A DNA stretch of 64,000 bases from Progne subis subis (lineage: Eukaryota; Chordata; Aves; Passeriformes; Hirundinidae): NCBI GenBank assembly GCA_022316685.1, contig JAKJHU010000159.1, positions 248,001 through 312,000 on the forward strand, given 5' to 3'. The first letter of the stretch is position 1; the number at the start of each line of letters is the position of its first letter. The position numbers and the translations under genes were made by a program. Positions 21,310 through 34,068 of the stretch are shown here, piece by piece. Below the pieces are notes generated by a model that was given only the letters and a program-made list of their open reading frames with translations, ran no database searches and was not told where the DNA came from.

Positions 21310-24300
21310 GTGGTGGCCGCTCCAGCTCTGGCCAGCCTGAGCTCTGCCCTACCTTGTTGTGTTTTATCTCACAATCAGCAATGGTCAAAGCCATTCCAAG
21401 TGTAATTGATGTGTCTCCAAACCCAGAATATCTTGTGTATGTTCTGGAGGAGAAAAAGAGAAGGAATGGGGCTAGAAGGGTGAGGCTTTGGGCACAATTT
21501 AACCCATTGCCCATTTCTATTCTTTCTGACCCATTGGGTCACCCATGCCTCTGACTCCTCTTTGTATCCTGTTAGGGAACCCCCGTGTTCCCTTCAGCTT
21601 TCACTGAGATAAGAGGTCCAGAAACTCTTCCCATTGCTTTGCCCTCATCCCTCAGCATTGGCCTAAGAAGGTGGTGTCCATCTCATCCTCAGGGATGGAA
21701 ACAGGACATGGGAGCTGTTAATGCTTCCTGAGATAGTGGACGAGGAGATCATGGAACAATCCTCTTCCCTGGCGGGGGGGGCCTGCCAGCCCACCCACAG
21801 TGGCAAAACACTCTAGAAACGGAGATCCCTCAGCCTGAGAAGGGATTGTCAATCTTGGCCTCATTGTATGTCTCTTTCTGATGTTTAATTCCAACCATGG
21901 GCTGGTTGCAACCTTTCCAAGACATTCCTTAATGTGTTCTCTTCCAGTAGCTGTGATCCTATGAATATTTTTGTTTCCAAGTGGAGAGGAGAAGAAGAGT
22001 GACCTTCTCCCAAATGGAGCCTGGGTTACAACCTCATCTGATGGAGATGCTACATGGAGGAGAATAAAAGAGATTAAGGTGTTGCCTTCACTGGGAAAAT
22101 TTGAAGTGACTTAAGATGAACAATATCAGGATCACTATTTCTCAGGAACAAGAGGTTCTTGGGATAGAGAGGGGACAATGCCAACCCTGAGTGCAGCTCT
22201 TCCCTGTTGCCTCCCTGTGGATGGACACCTCTACACAACATCACAGGGAAAAAAAAACCTCCAAGAATTATTTCTGCTAAGGCTCTCTCCCAGAGTTGAG
22301 TAGAAACACTCCTGAGATCATCACTGGGAATAATCCCTCTAGAGGCTGATGCTGTAGGATTGCATAGCTGTAATCCCCAATAACCCCTACCAGGACCACC
22401 TCAGACCCCCAGTGTTTATCTAAATGTGATTTATTAAACCCCAAACACTTCTGAATCCTGAAAGAGGGTTGGATATGTCCCTCTCTCAAAACATTACAAT
22501 ATTTTGAATAAGAGAGGGGAGTCCACCACGAATCACCTCCCCTTCCAAGTGCGTACAAATGGGTCCATCCTCGCTCCATCCTTGAAACAACACAAGGGCA
22601 AATATTTGCCTTTAAAAAGCTTTTTCCACATGGATTCATTGCAGCAGGGAAAGGAGCCTTCTGGAACTGACACTGCTCCCAAATCCACCACACACTTCAG
22701 GACTCATTTTCACAGGAGGGAGCTGAAGAATTCAGATACTTCCACTCCTTTGTGCTACAGGTGTGTTTAGCATGGTAAAACAACATAAAATAAAAAGAGA
22801 AAATAAAATGCATAAATAAAATGCACAGAGATAACACGGTAAGAAACTGTTGTTCCAAAAATACGTGGCACCGTTTATGCAGCCCTAAAAATTATGGGCA
22901 CTATTATTGTGAGCTGAAGTGGTTCCCTGAGTTTAGTTTTTGAGTGCCTTGTTTAATGGTGGCTACTCCTGTTACCCACTGGTAACGGTGCACAGCTCAC
23001 AATCAAACACCTTGGGGGGAGTCCTGGGGACCATAGGGTGGGGAGGAAAGAGGGATATCTCCAGGATATTTCCACAGATACTCGAGTCCTTTGTCATCTT
23101 CCGGCAAACACAAATTCTGCAGCTTCTAAAATAAATTTCTGCTTGTCTCACTGGATCATGCACTGACATGAAATTATACAGGTTTAGGGCAAAGCTGGGT
23201 AAACACAGGCAAAATATCACAGCTCAGCAGCCGTGCGTGAATCCCTGGGCAATGGGCACACAAGTGTCCAGGAAAAGGCTTTTGGGGCAGCCCTCACCTG
23301 AGAGCTGTAAAGCCCCCCTTGAAGATCCTAAAGGGATCAGGCACTGGATGCAGGTGCATTATTCCAGCTTCTTTTGGGAGTATGACAATGTCCAGACCCC
23401 ATATCAGACATTGTGTTCTCAGACACACCAGGGTGCACTGCCATCAGGAATGCAGCTTTGGGACATCTCGGCAAACTGGTTGGAAACACCTCAGGGGTGT
23501 GGTTTTAGCTGGGAAATCAGCTCTGGGATCTGCTACTGGGAAGTCAAAGGCAGAATGGAAGCAGAGAGAAAGGAAAGTGAAATATATCCTGGTAAGGAAG
23601 TAACAGACACCAAATGACCATAATTTGGGTACTTGAGCCCTGATCCTGCCCCTCGACTTTAGCGTCTTCCTCCCTTCTTGCATCAGCAGAAATGAGGGGA
23701 GGCTGAAGTGACCTTCAGGGTTGTTGGACAGAGAAATTGAAATTTTGGGGAGGGATCTTTTGTCCCCTTAGGTTCCCTCATATTCTCATTCTGAATTTTC
23801 CACCAAGACTGCTGCAAAGGGGCATTCCTTCATTACTGGCATCTGTAATTGGAGTTTTTGAAAAGGGGTATGAATGTGCCTGACTGCTAAAGACCCTCCA
23901 GACACCAACATTTGGATGTTTCTGGCCAGTTACTGATGTGATTTGAAGACCTGGAGGGCCTTTACACAATGGAGTGAGGTGTCAGTCATCAAGAGAACAG
24001 CCAGAAGGGTTTACACCCCCCTTAGATGTGCATTGAATACTCCTGACATCTCATACATAGATGAAAGATAGGGAGAAACTCCTAAAAAGTATCTTGATAC
24101 CAAGATGGAGTAAAACTTTGAGCCTGTTGTAAACTGGAAGTCCCTTGAAATGGCTTGATGACCTTAAGAGGTGTTTTCCAGGCTAAATGAGTCTGATTGT
24201 AACACAGGGAGTTTTTGGTGGGGATTCACAGGGAGTGGCTCTGTGAGAAGAACAGTTTGGGCGCCTATTTTAAGTGCGTGGATAAAGCCTGTGATGAAGA

Positions 24301-25557
24301 CAAGACACAAGGAGTGGTGGGGATAGCAAATGGCCCGTGAGAGACACTTGGGAAACAAGGTTTGCACTAAGTGGAACTACTATCACCTCCTCTGAAAACT
24401 GGGTGTTTCTTGGCCTTGAAAAAAACTCCTGTCAGAGCCCTCTGTCTTCCAGTCTTCCTCTCCTTCCCCTTGGTAATTAATCACCCCTGAGGAGTTTGGG
24501 AAGTCCTTTAAATACCTGCACCTCAGGCAGAGAATTTCAGAGCTTTGAATGTTGTAGAAAAGTGACAGGAGGGGTGTGAAAACGAGCCATACATGCTGTT
24601 TTCATGGCTGAGACTTGATGTGCCTTGGATGTAGAAGCAGCACTGATTAATACTCATCCCACACTCTCCGAATTAAATTAGGTGACTTAAAATTAAAAAT
24701 ACATATTTATTTTAGCCAGCCTGGGTATTCCAAATGAACTGAAAAGGAAAAAAGGATGGAATATTACAAATGAGACAATTAAGCAAAGCTAGCAGAAGGA
24801 ATTGTATAAATTACACTCCTGTGATGAACACAGGGCTTTGATGCAAGGGAGAGGAGCTGGCAATGATTCCAGAGATGGAGATTGGGGGATGTGTCTTGGG
24901 AAAGGACTGAAAGTAGGAAGGAAAAAAAAAAAAAAAAAATGAACTCTGAGAAAATCCATTTGTATTGATTTAGAGAGGTAATCAAGGGGAAGCAGTCTCA
25001 AACGGACAGGATAGAGGGTTAATGGCAACAAATGAATGCCACGATGCTCACACAGCTCTTCCAGCAGCACAATTGCACTTCTGGGAGAGCCTTGATCCAT
25101 CCCCGGTACCTCCTGACCTGGCCAGATTCCCAGCACCTGCTAGGTGTGATGAAGCTCCTGGGTGTGAAAAAGGATTAGATCAGACCTGAAGGCCCTTCCC
25201 TTGAAAAATGCTCAGAATGGAACCAGGAGCAAATGGAAAGGGTGGTTGCTGCAGGTTGCTGCTCCCATTGAAGCCAATGGGAGAAGAGACAACTTTCAGA
25301 GCAGCTTCTTGCCAAACTTTGATGATTTTGGAAGAAGTAAAATTCCCAGAATCTCTAGGAGAAGAAGACAAAATTGACCATGGGTATTATTCACAGCTTG
25401 TTGGAAACAAGAGATGCTCAGCGTGTTGCAGATTCTGGTTCCAGACAGGTGAACTCTTCCTGAATGCAGAGCAAACAAGATTTTCTGGTGAATACACTGA
25501 AAATGTTTCCAGAGCACACAAATTTTACTGGCATGAAGAGGATCCTGCTTATCCTGT
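21310..25557. other. Unique sequence, no gene recognised
   Basis: About 4.2 kb. The stretch holds several middling open frames: 91 codons at 21279-21554, 138 on the minus strand at 22277-22693, 149 at 23168-23617. I recognise none of them. A poly(A) run is at 24922-24939. 22.3-22.7 kb has an AATAAA on the minus strand and might be an unrecognised LTR. Confidence 0.4.
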
Positions 25558-25825
25558 GGCAGGGACAGCTTCCACCAGTCCAGGTTACTTCAAGACCAAT
25601 CCAACACTAGCCTTGAACACTTCCAGCCGCAGTTTCCCTGTGCCAGGGCCTCACCACCCTCACAGGGAAGAATTTAATTTCCATTTTGTGTGTGTGGCTG
25701 TGCAGTTTCTATGCATGTTTAAAATATATACTTTACGATTTTTCGTCAAACAATTCAGCACAGTAATATTTTGGTCACAACCAAATCAAATCTCTTTGGG
25801 ATTAGTTTTTCAAAGGGAAAAATAA
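25208..25825 (+). other. Longest open frame (205 codons), probably chance
   Basis: This is the longest stop-free run starting with ATG in the window. Codons roughly 118-156 are plus-strand sequence lying opposite an antisense CR1 fragment, and the last 50 codons run into AT-rich sequence (KIYTLRFFVKQFSTVIFW). The first hundred codons have no recognisable domain or splice context. Over this much sequence a single chance run of this length is not surprising. Confidence 0.15.
25558..25675 (-). mobile_element. CR1 LINE internal 3' fragment, antisense
   Basis: GGCAGGGACAGCTTCCACCA, then GTCCAGGTTACTTCAAGACC, CTTGAACACTTCCAGC and CAGGGCCTCACCACCCTCAC. The outermost tail is missing. Confidence 0.82.
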
Positions 25826-26017
25826 TTTCCATGCAGAGGCTTGGGCTGTCAGTGGAGGAGATTTAGAGATTGTTGAGTAACGCATGAGCTGGATTAAAGC
25901 AGTGTATGGGTCTTCCATACTGATTTTTACTTCATCCACCTGTCAGGCAGTCATTTTCACATTTCACAAGTCCTATTGTCACTACAAAATCCTAAAATCA
26001 CATTTTCCACTGCACCC
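25676..26017. other. Unique AT-rich sequence
   Basis: Nothing is recognised between two CR1 pieces of opposite orientation. Confidence 0.5.
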
Positions 26018-26160
26018 AGTGGCTGTCTCATCCCTGGAATTGTTCAAAGCCGGGCTGGGCAGGCCTTGGAGAAGCCTGGCCTAGTGCCTGCCCATGGCAA
26101 AAAATTTGAAATCTAATGGTCTTAAAGGTCTCTTCCAACCCCAACCATTCTGTGCTTCAA
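26018..26160 (+). mobile_element. CR1 LINE 3' fragment
   Basis: CATCCCTGGAATTGTTCAAA, GGCTGGGCAGGCCTTGGA, TAGTGCCTGCCCATGGC and GGTCTCTTCCAACCCCAACC mark the final part of CR1 in sense orientation, ending ATTCTGTGCTTC. Confidence 0.88.
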
Positions 26161-27001
26161 TGAAATATTCCTACATAAACCCTTTTTAATCCTCCATATG
26201 AGTGTTTTGGTTTTGGTTTTTGATTTCTTTTTTTGTTTGTTTGTTTGTTTTTTTTAATCCTGTGGATCACTGTCTTGGGAAGTAGATCTGTTTGACTCTG
26301 GCTGTGTTACAGATGAAGGGGAATTTAAGTGCTCCTTCAGTGTCTCTTAGCAGGTGTCTCTTTCCAGAGCTGTTATCTGTAGGTCTGAGATCCGAGATCT
26401 GCTTGATAACCGAATATCAGCGCTCTTGAATACAGCATTCACTTTCCTTGAGAGCTTCCTGCAAACCCCAGTTTAGCTGTGTACTGCAGAATTATTTATC
26501 TAAATACATACGTAACTACTATATAAATGCAAAGTGGTTATTACAGTTATTATTAAGGGGAGAGGAGAATTGCTGTATCCATCTAAATAATACGCTGGTA
26601 ACTGTCAAAGAGCAAATACACTCTCTGCTAACAGGGTTTTTCTAATTCTAAGAGGAAGAATAACAGGGCTGGAGGCTGGAAGACATTTAGCAGCAAATAT
26701 GAAAATGGGTTTGTTTGTTCCCCTCCTTTGTTCTGCTAAATTCTCTGTGCTTTGCTGCCTGCCTGTTTTCCAAAGCTCCAAAGCACTTTCACCCTGCAGC
26801 AAGCTCTGAAAGCAATTTCACATGACCAGCAGAGCTGAAGGAGGGAGTGAAGGGGAAACAGATTGACTTTTCAATCCAAGGAAATGGAACAGGGCATGGA
26901 GAGAGACCCAAGAGACAGGCAGGTGTCGTGAACCAAGACAGCAGCCACAGGTCTGTATCTCATAAGGCCTGGCATTCCCTCCCTTTAGCTGGTTTGTGCT
27001 G
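26161..27001. other. Unique sequence with a T/G simple tract
   Basis: GTTTGTTTGTTTG-type repeat at about 26228-26256. No gene is recognised. Confidence 0.5.
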
Positions 27002-27091
27002 ATATATACACACACACACACACACACACATATATACACACACACACATATATACACACACACACACACACACATATATATATGTGTGTGT
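27002..27091. repeat. Compound CA/TA microsatellite
   Basis: Three CA blocks are separated by TATATA blocks and end in TATATATATGTGTGTG. The strand switch from CA to TG at the right end makes the tract partly self-complementary. Confidence 0.95.
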
Positions 27092-27174
27092 TCGTTTGGA
27101 CATTTGGGTGTCCTTTGGGGACAAATACTTTGTGGAAGAAGTATCCTTCCATTCCAGATCCTTCCACTAAGTCC

Positions 27175-27360
27175 AGGCCTGAGTCCTCAACACAAGAAAG
27201 GTGTGGACTTGTTGGAGCAGGTCCAGAGGAGGCCATGAAGATGATCAGAGATTTGGAGCTCCTCTGCTCTGGATCCAGGCTGGGAGAGATTAGATATTGG
27301 AAAGAAATTCTTCCCTGTGAGAGTAGGGAGGCTCTGGCACAGGTTTCCCAGAGAAGCAAC
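27175..27360 (+). mobile_element. CR1 LINE ORF2-end fragment
   Basis: GTCCAGAGGAGGCCATGAAG and ATGATCAGAGATTTGGAGCT encode the EQVQRRP/MKMIRDLE segment of CR1 ORF2. GATATTGGAAAGAAATTCTT then CCCTGTGAGAGTAGGGAGGC and CTGGCACAGGTTTCCCAGAG cover the KKFF…V…LAQVSQRS region. An internal deletion between these blocks brings the family's separated parts together, and the tail is absent. Confidence 0.85.
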
Positions 27361-29310
27361 AGAATACAGAGATTTTCCCCACTGCTCTGTCTTCATCAGC
27401 TGAAAATCACCCAAGAAACAAGCTGAGACTTAAACTCTGCTCCAGCAGAAGAATGGTAATATTTTCTTCTGGGTCTGCATTGTATTCCTATTTTTATATA
27501 ATTTTTTTTCTGTTCAAAAAGGACTTGGTGTTGATCAAAAAGGTAGTGTGTTGTGTGGGTGGTTTTTTTTGGTTTTTTTTTTTTTTTTCCCTGCTTTACA
27601 GTCTTTTTTGGTTTGCTTCCGTAGAGTGTTCAGGAAGGAAAGGGAAGCAGAACTGCAGTGGAGCAATGTGTGTTTACAGATTGAGGCAGATAAAAGGTGC
27701 TGTCAATCATTCTGCTTCATGAGCAGCAGAAGGCTGAATGAGTGCTCAGGAGAATTTATGGGTGTTCTCTCTGATTAAATTGACACATGTCCAGTGCTAC
27801 CTAAGAGCACTAAAATGAAGCAACAATAATGCAAAGTCACTACAGAGATGTCCAGCTCAGATCCAGACATGGTTTAACACAAGTGGTGAGTGTTGTACCC
27901 CACCCATGACCTACCCATGATCCTTCTTGGGCTATTTCTGTCCTCCTCAACACCTCTTCCCCATGTTTCAGCATCTTCCTGTTGTTTCAGGCAGGGGTAT
28001 CCCAAGGGTGAAAAGTAAAAGGAGTGAATCAAACGTGACATCCTTTGACACATGTGGGACTTGTAGGGACGTCCAGCATGGTCCCTGTGTATATGGAAAA
28101 GTGAAGTTCCATGGGAGAACTGAGATCCTGGGATGTGAGGACCTGCAAGGTCCCAGCTGGTGGTGATGCCCATGTTTTGGATGTGGAGGATTTGCAGGAT
28201 GTTGATACCTGTCATTTAAAAAGCAGCCAGTGGGGAGGGCTGTGGCTGAGGAATATTTTAAAGCTTTGTTTTGGATGTATTGGACCAAGTTGAGGTCATC
28301 CAGCATGAGATGCCAGAGGGAGACCTCTTACGTTACTGTTTTGGACAGAAGGGTTAACATTCTTCTCATTTAACTTCCGATTTCTGTACTACAGACTTCC
28401 CTCCTCTCAGTTCAACACCAAGAACCTCTACAGCCACTGGAGACAAAAATATTTCTCAGTGCTTTTCACCACATTCTCAGGGAGATCCTGAAGCAGCTCT
28501 GAAGAACAGTGTTCCAGAAGTACCCATTAATTCCCATTAACTACAAAAAGGATTTTTATCAGTATCTAAGATGCAGAAGTGACCCTTGTACCTGTATAAA
28601 GCCAGGCAGGATCAATCCCACCTCAGGAGACATCTGATGAAAGAGAAACTCTTGAAGCAGATGCACAGGGATGGCAATTAAAGGGGCAGATGACACCAGC
28701 AGAGCCATGAGAAAATGAGAGAATTCCCATGAGGGAATCCCCAATCAGCTGGAGGATAAGGAGAATCCCTCACAAGATCCATGGGAGGGGTAGAAGAAAG
28801 CAACCATGGAAATTAAGAGAGAAAAAGGAAAGTCCATGGTGAGTAAAGAGAAAATGGAGTGCTGATCTTAGCTTGGGCTTGGGAAAGGCCATTGGAGATT
28901 TCTGAATGAGCAATTTCAGTGCTTGGGACAGGCACTGGAATATAGATTTGCAGGAATTGGCAGAGGGGAGTTCCATATCTTAAAGGCAAAAGGTCAGGGA
29001 GGTTGAAGATGAGTGGCAACAAATGAAGTAACTTTACCTTTCCATAAAATAAATAAAACAAAACCTTCCAATCCATTATCATAAATACATATATGAAATA
29101 AATAAATAGATGAAAGTGGGGCCAGGTACACATCATCCTTCTGTTCAGTAGCTCACTTTTTGAAAATCACTGATACCACAAAGGAGGGACAAACTCTGGA
29201 ATAATGGCTAAGCTTGGGCAAGGACAAAGCAGAAATTCCCGCACAAACATAAGCTGGATTTTTCAAACTTGATCAGAACAGCTTTATTCAAATGGATCCT
29301 AATGTGGGTG
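27361..29310. other. Unique sequence, no gene recognised
   Basis: Two overlapping minus-strand frames of 113 and 112 codons (27874-28306) have no recognisable product. T/G-rich tract at 27562-27588. Confidence 0.45.
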
Positions 29311-29475
29311 CCATCAGTTATATCCCATCTCTGGGGGTGTTCAAGGCCAGGCTGGATGGGCCACTGACCAACCAGGTCTAGTGGAAGGTGTCCCTGTCCA
29401 TGGCAAGGGGCTTGGAAAAAGATGATCTCTACGTTCTCTTCTAACCCAAACTATCCTGTGATTCTATTATTCTAT
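29311..29475 (+). mobile_element. CR1 LINE 3' fragment
   Basis: GGGGGTGTTCAAGGCCAGGC, TGGATGGGCCACTGACC, GGTCTAGTGGAAGGTGTCCC, TGTCCATGGCAAGGGG and the tail CCTGTGATTCTATTATTCTA, all in sense orientation. Confidence 0.92.
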
Positions 29476-31290
29476 TTTAAATAGTTTGGGGAGACAGTTT
29501 TTAACTGTCCTTGTCATTGAAGACCTTTTTCAAGAGTGAAATGATGAGATTCCACTCATTGACTGTGGCACCAATTCCCTCTGTAGTACCAGCTTAAACT
29601 TATTAAAAACCACCTGTCTCAGTTTCCAGTTGCTAAACTGGCATAAAACTGTTCTCTGTCCTGCTTTTTCAGACTAGAAATATTCTGGGTTACTTTAGGA
29701 TGTACAGAAGTACAACCCTGATGCTCCTGGAAGCATCTTGTTATAGCCAACAACCACAACTTCTTGCAATTTTAATAAAAATACTTTCTTCTCCTTCTGC
29801 CTGTCTCCGTATCCATACACATGAATATTAATCCTGCCGAAAGAAAAGGGGGAAAAAACCCAAAAAGGCAAAGAGAGGGGTGAGAAAAATCGGTATACAC
29901 CAAACTGACTCTTCTTGATTTACAGTGGGTAATTATCATTCTTCACACATGGCTGGTCCCCTGATGTGGGAAAGCAGAGCAGGTGGAGCAGTGCTTGTCT
30001 GAAATCCTTCCTCCCCACAATCTCCTCCACCTGCAAACTCCTCACATGCCTGCAGCAGAGAGGAATTGTCAGAAGCAGACAGAAGGACAGGTGGGAAAGA
30101 TAGATGGAGACAAAGACACCTGGAAAAGTTGGGTTAGCCCATACCCAAAATCTTCCTAAACACACACTTTTGCATTTAATATGTCATGGTAATGATTCTG
30201 TCTTGTAACTGAAGGGGTAAAAAAAAAAAAAAAAACCCACACAAAAAAAACCCAAAAAACAAAACAAAAAAACCCCCAAACAAACAAACAAACAAACAAA
30301 CAAAAACAAACAAAAAAAACCACCGCGGTAAAATTAAAGGCCGTAAAGTAGTATGAAATGATAATTGGAATTATTCAGGTAATGGATTAAAACTATTCCA
30401 AGTACCATGATCTAAATCTGAATGGTGAGGGAGGGTGAAGAGGGGAGTAAACTAAGAGAATTTTGAATTGATTTTCAAAGAATACAAAAAATTATTACTG
30501 GTAAAATTTACTAGCGCTGTAGATCACACTCGCTGCCTCCTTGTTTGCAACAGAAATATCCAGTTCCAAAATGAATTGGTCTCTGCTCAAACTAACTCTT
30601 GCTGATGGTGGCAAGTTGTTAATTAAATGACACTTTTGCAATGTTCGTTTTGAAAGTCTATGGAAAGATAACCCAAGGTTCTCAGTTTCAGAAATGAGTG
30701 GGGAGAGGTGAGCAAGCACAGAGTTTTTAAAGACTTCAGGCATAGGAAAAATAATAATAATAAAAAAAAATCCCTTCAGGGATATGCTCACCAGGACAGG
30801 ATTTTATCACATAAGCTCTCCATTGTAGGATTTTAGCACACAGCTTGAGTTTGGCTCAGGCCATGTAGCTGTAGATGCCTACAGAATCGAGACTGAACAT
30901 GTCAAAGCAAGTTGTCTCTATAATTAATGAAGAGCTATAGGCACTTTTACGCAGTGAGTCACCTGACCTTTTTTTTATAAATCTGCTTCTTGATCCAATG
31001 AATCATGTCCTAAATTCCACTGTCTGTGTTGACTAGCTGTCCATTTACTGACTCAATTTATTCCCCATTCGTTTTGATGAAGATGTTTATTTAATCAGAT
31101 GTACTCCAAGCCAGGAAATGTAAGAAATTACTTCTTTATATCTCCCATTTCATGCTCTTAGCCTAACTGTTCATGAGCTCCAGCTGTCACGGACAGGGGA
31201 GTGGGGCTGATGGACAGGCTGATCCACTGGAACAGGTCTGACAAACCTCTTTAAATCATGTTTCTGAGTAATTAGCTCAAATTCTGAGTA
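29476..31290. other. Unique sequence with a long A/C simple repeat
   Basis: Apart from the repeat at 30219-30321, no gene or family is recognised. Confidence 0.5.
30219..30321. repeat. A-rich repeat with CAAA units
   Basis: Seventeen As lead into CCCACACAAAAAAAACCC, further A runs and a clean CAAACAAACAAA block. It resembles the tracts at 17.1, 19.6 and 59.6 kb. Confidence 0.93.
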
Positions 31291-31393
31291 GCAAGGCCTA
31301 GGGGAAGGTTCCCTGCCTATGGTAGGGAGGTTGGAATGAGGTGATCTCTAAGGTGTGTTCCAACCCAAACCATTCCATGATCCTGTGATTCTC
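31291..31393 (+). mobile_element. CR1 LINE 3' tail
   Basis: AGGCCTAGGGGAAGGTTCCC, GGTAGGGAGGTTGGAATGAG and GTGTTCCAACCCAAACCATT then CCATGATCCTGTGATTCTCC. Confidence 0.9.
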
Positions 31394-31568
31394 CACCAAG
31401 TCATCTACATTTAGAATCTGAAAATCTAAATATTGTGCCAATGAAGAAACAATGCCACCTCTGTGGAGAAACAGAGACAAGGCTCCCAGTTTCCATTTCT
31501 ACAATTGCCCTCTCTCAGTTCAAATCCAAACCAGAACTGGGCTCACAATACTTCATCAAAGACATTTC

Positions 31569-31668
31569 GTAGAATCACTGTGGAATCACAGAATCTTCAA
31601 GGCTGGAAAAGACCTCCAAGATCACCAAGTCCCACCAACTCCCAACAGTAGCTGCAGGTTTCTGATGG
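31569..31668 (-). mobile_element. CR1 LINE 3' tail, antisense
   Basis: TAGAATCACTGTGGAATCAC, AGAATCTTCAAGGCTGGAAA and AGACCTCCAAGATCACCAAG. This is the CR1-X-like tail variant. It ends within about 100 bases. Confidence 0.82.
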
Positions 31669-31923
31669 AATGATCACACAAGGACTAAACTATCTCTACT
31701 CATTTTCCCCAAGGACATGAGCAGAGCAAAGCCACCTACCCTGGAAGGCTTTACTGTAATAGGATGAGTCTAGTGGGAGCTTTCTTCCCACTCTCTTTAG
31801 AGAGTCTGAGCCTAAAGGCCCAGGTTTTAGCAGCAGGGGTGTGAGGTCTTTCACTCTGTGGAAGGATCCCAAGTGGGAATCTTCACTTCAGATGCTCTGC
31901 AGGTTAACTTTGATGTTCAAGGT

Positions 31924-32060
31924 AGAATTCTAGAATTGTGGAGTCACTTGGGTTGGAAGAAACCTTCAAGAACATCTTGTTCCAATCCCCTTCCATGATC
32001 AGTAACACCTTCCACTAGACCAGGTTAACCAGACCTGACCCAGCCTGGCCTTGAACACAA
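31924..32060 (-). mobile_element. CR1 LINE 3' fragment, antisense
   Basis: GTCACTTGGGTTGGAAGAAA, AATCCCCTTCCATGATCAG, CCTTCCACTAGACCAGGTT and CAGCCTGGCCTTGAACAC. Confidence 0.88.
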
Positions 32061-33529
32061 GTAGAATCGGAATGATCTTAGTGCATTTTCTAATGGTCAC
32101 AACTTCTCATCCTTCAAAGGTCTCCTTCCTTCCCCATCCAAATAGCCAAAAGAGCAGGAGAGCCAGCTCAGAGCAGAAAATTCCTTGGAATGTAGGACTA
32201 GGAAGGAAGAAGGGGACAGTCCCACTCATAAACCAGCCACTCTGGTTATTTTGTGGCCAGGACCAGTCCAGCCTTTCTGGTGAGAGCCCCATGCACAAAA
32301 GTGAGGGGTGAGGGAAATAACGACCCCATAAAATGTGCCACCTTTTGAGTGGTGAGCAGCAGGGGATGGATGCAAAGGGGTGAAAGGAATTACAGCATGA
32401 AAAATTGCTTTCTTTGACAGAATTATAAAATTATTGGGTGAAAGGAAATTTGCAGATTTAATATGCCAGTTAATGACTTGACATTTGAAAGAGTCGCACA
32501 CAAAACACCACTCATGATATTAATTGATATAGTCTGTGAGAGGACTGCTGAGTTTAAAATTGGTGGGAGCACCGAAAACAGAGAATAACCTTTATCCAGG
32601 CTGGTGTGCACCCACAGAGAGGTCTCAGTAAACTTCAGTTTTGGTAAAAAGGACTAATAATGTCTTTAATTAAGTACTAAAATCCAAGGAGGTTTTTTTT
32701 TGGGGGGTTTTGTTTTTTTTTTTTTTTTTTTTTTAAAGCAGGTAGAAAAATCAAGACACTGGGAACTTCAAGTAATTCACTGTACACAGGATTTGCAATA
32801 TTTGCCCTCTTTTGGTGACTGAGGAAACAATCACAGCACAAGACTGATGGAGACCCCTCAGCCCCGGTCCCTTTAGCTCTAGTGACTGGAGGAGATGCCT
32901 CACACAAGTACTTGAGGTGACAAAAATTCGTATTTGCCATTTACTGAGAAATCACAGGATAACAAAATATTTGGTTTTGTGATGTACAAAATCAACTCCA
33001 GACTGGCAACCAGCTCAGCCAACCAGAAACTCCTCATTGTGGATCTCTTCATGTGGCCATAGGTAACACAGTGCCTATAGCAAATTTAATTAGTGTGTCC
33101 TAAAAAATTCTTCCCTATGGGAGGGCAGTGACCTTGTCCATGCTGTACCAAAGGAGAAACAGTTCAAAGGAAATAGATCCCCTGTGCAAACACAGCAAGA
33201 AGATAAATGAGAGAGGGATGGACAAGAGCCAGGCCTCAAGAATCCAAATCCAGTGCTTTAATAGCAGCATGTCCTGCTTTGGAATATAAGGTAGATGTGA
33301 GTCACAAGGAGCTGTCACTTGGATCACAATGTGAATCAATGTCAGATCAATCTGCTTAAAAGCCCTATGAGAAATATGGAAGGCAGAGGTTGGAAAATCC
33401 TAATGGCCACTGTGGGTTGGAGTCTGGTACAGAAATCAAGACATTGCTCACAAGGGAAGAAACACCAAAATGCATTTAATTTCTCAGGAATTAAAGTCCT
33501 GTCAGGAAGACAGTTAGAGGGGAAGGTAA
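32061..33529. other. Unique sequence, no gene recognised
   Basis: T/G-rich tract at 32692-32734. No gene is recognised. Confidence 0.5.
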
Positions 33530-34025
33530 TAGAATTGTAAGATCACAGAATGGTTTGGGTTGGAAAGGACCTTAAAGATAATTTAATTCCAATCTCCTGC
33601 CGTGAGCAGGGACACCTTCTGCTATCCCAGGTCTCTCCAAGCCCAGCCCAGCCTGGCCTTGGACACTTCCAGGGATGAGGCAGCCACAGCTTCTCTGGGC
33701 AACTTGTGCCAGGGCCTCACCACCCTCACAGGGAAGAGCTTTATCCTGATATCTAATCTAAATCCACAGTCCTTCAGATTAAGGCCATTCCCCCTGGTCC
33801 TGTCACTCCAAGCCCTTGTGTAAAATCCCTCTCCAGCCCTTTTGGAATCCCTTTAGGCACTGTAAAGAGCTCCAAAGTCTCCCTGAAGCCTTCTCTTCTC
33901 CAGGCTGAGCAGTCCCTTCTCCCAGCCTGCCTCCATAGCAGAGGTTCATCCAACTGTGATCAGTTTAGTCCTGCTTCCCCTGGACTCATTCCAACAGGTC
34001 CAAGTCTTTCTTGTGTTGATGAAGT
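33530..34025 (-). mobile_element. CR1 LINE 3' fragment, antisense, about 500 bp
   Basis: One of the best preserved CR1 copies here: GATCACAGAATGGTTTGGGT, TGGAAAGGACCTTAAAGAT, CTGGCCTTGGACACTTCCAG, GGCAGCCACAGCTTCTCTGG, TCACCACCCTCACAGGGAAG, CCTGGTCCTGTCACTCCAAG, TCTTCTCCAGGCTGAGCAG and CTGGACTCATTCCAACAGGT. It shows few differences from the family pattern, so it is younger than the 0.8 or 41 kb copies. It ends about 45 bp before the next LTR. Confidence 0.95.
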
Positions 34026-34068
34026 GCAAGAAAAATGTGAGAAAAACAAGTCCCTGGTGTTCTGCAAG

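Noticed and set aside
25208..25825. 205-codon open frame as a gene
   Set aside because: It runs opposite an antisense CR1 and into AT-rich sequence, with no domain. One chance run of this size is plausible in 64 kb.
27874..28306. Overlapping 112-113 codon minus-strand frames as a gene
   Set aside because: Two different frames are open over the same bases, neither with a recognisable motif or splice context.
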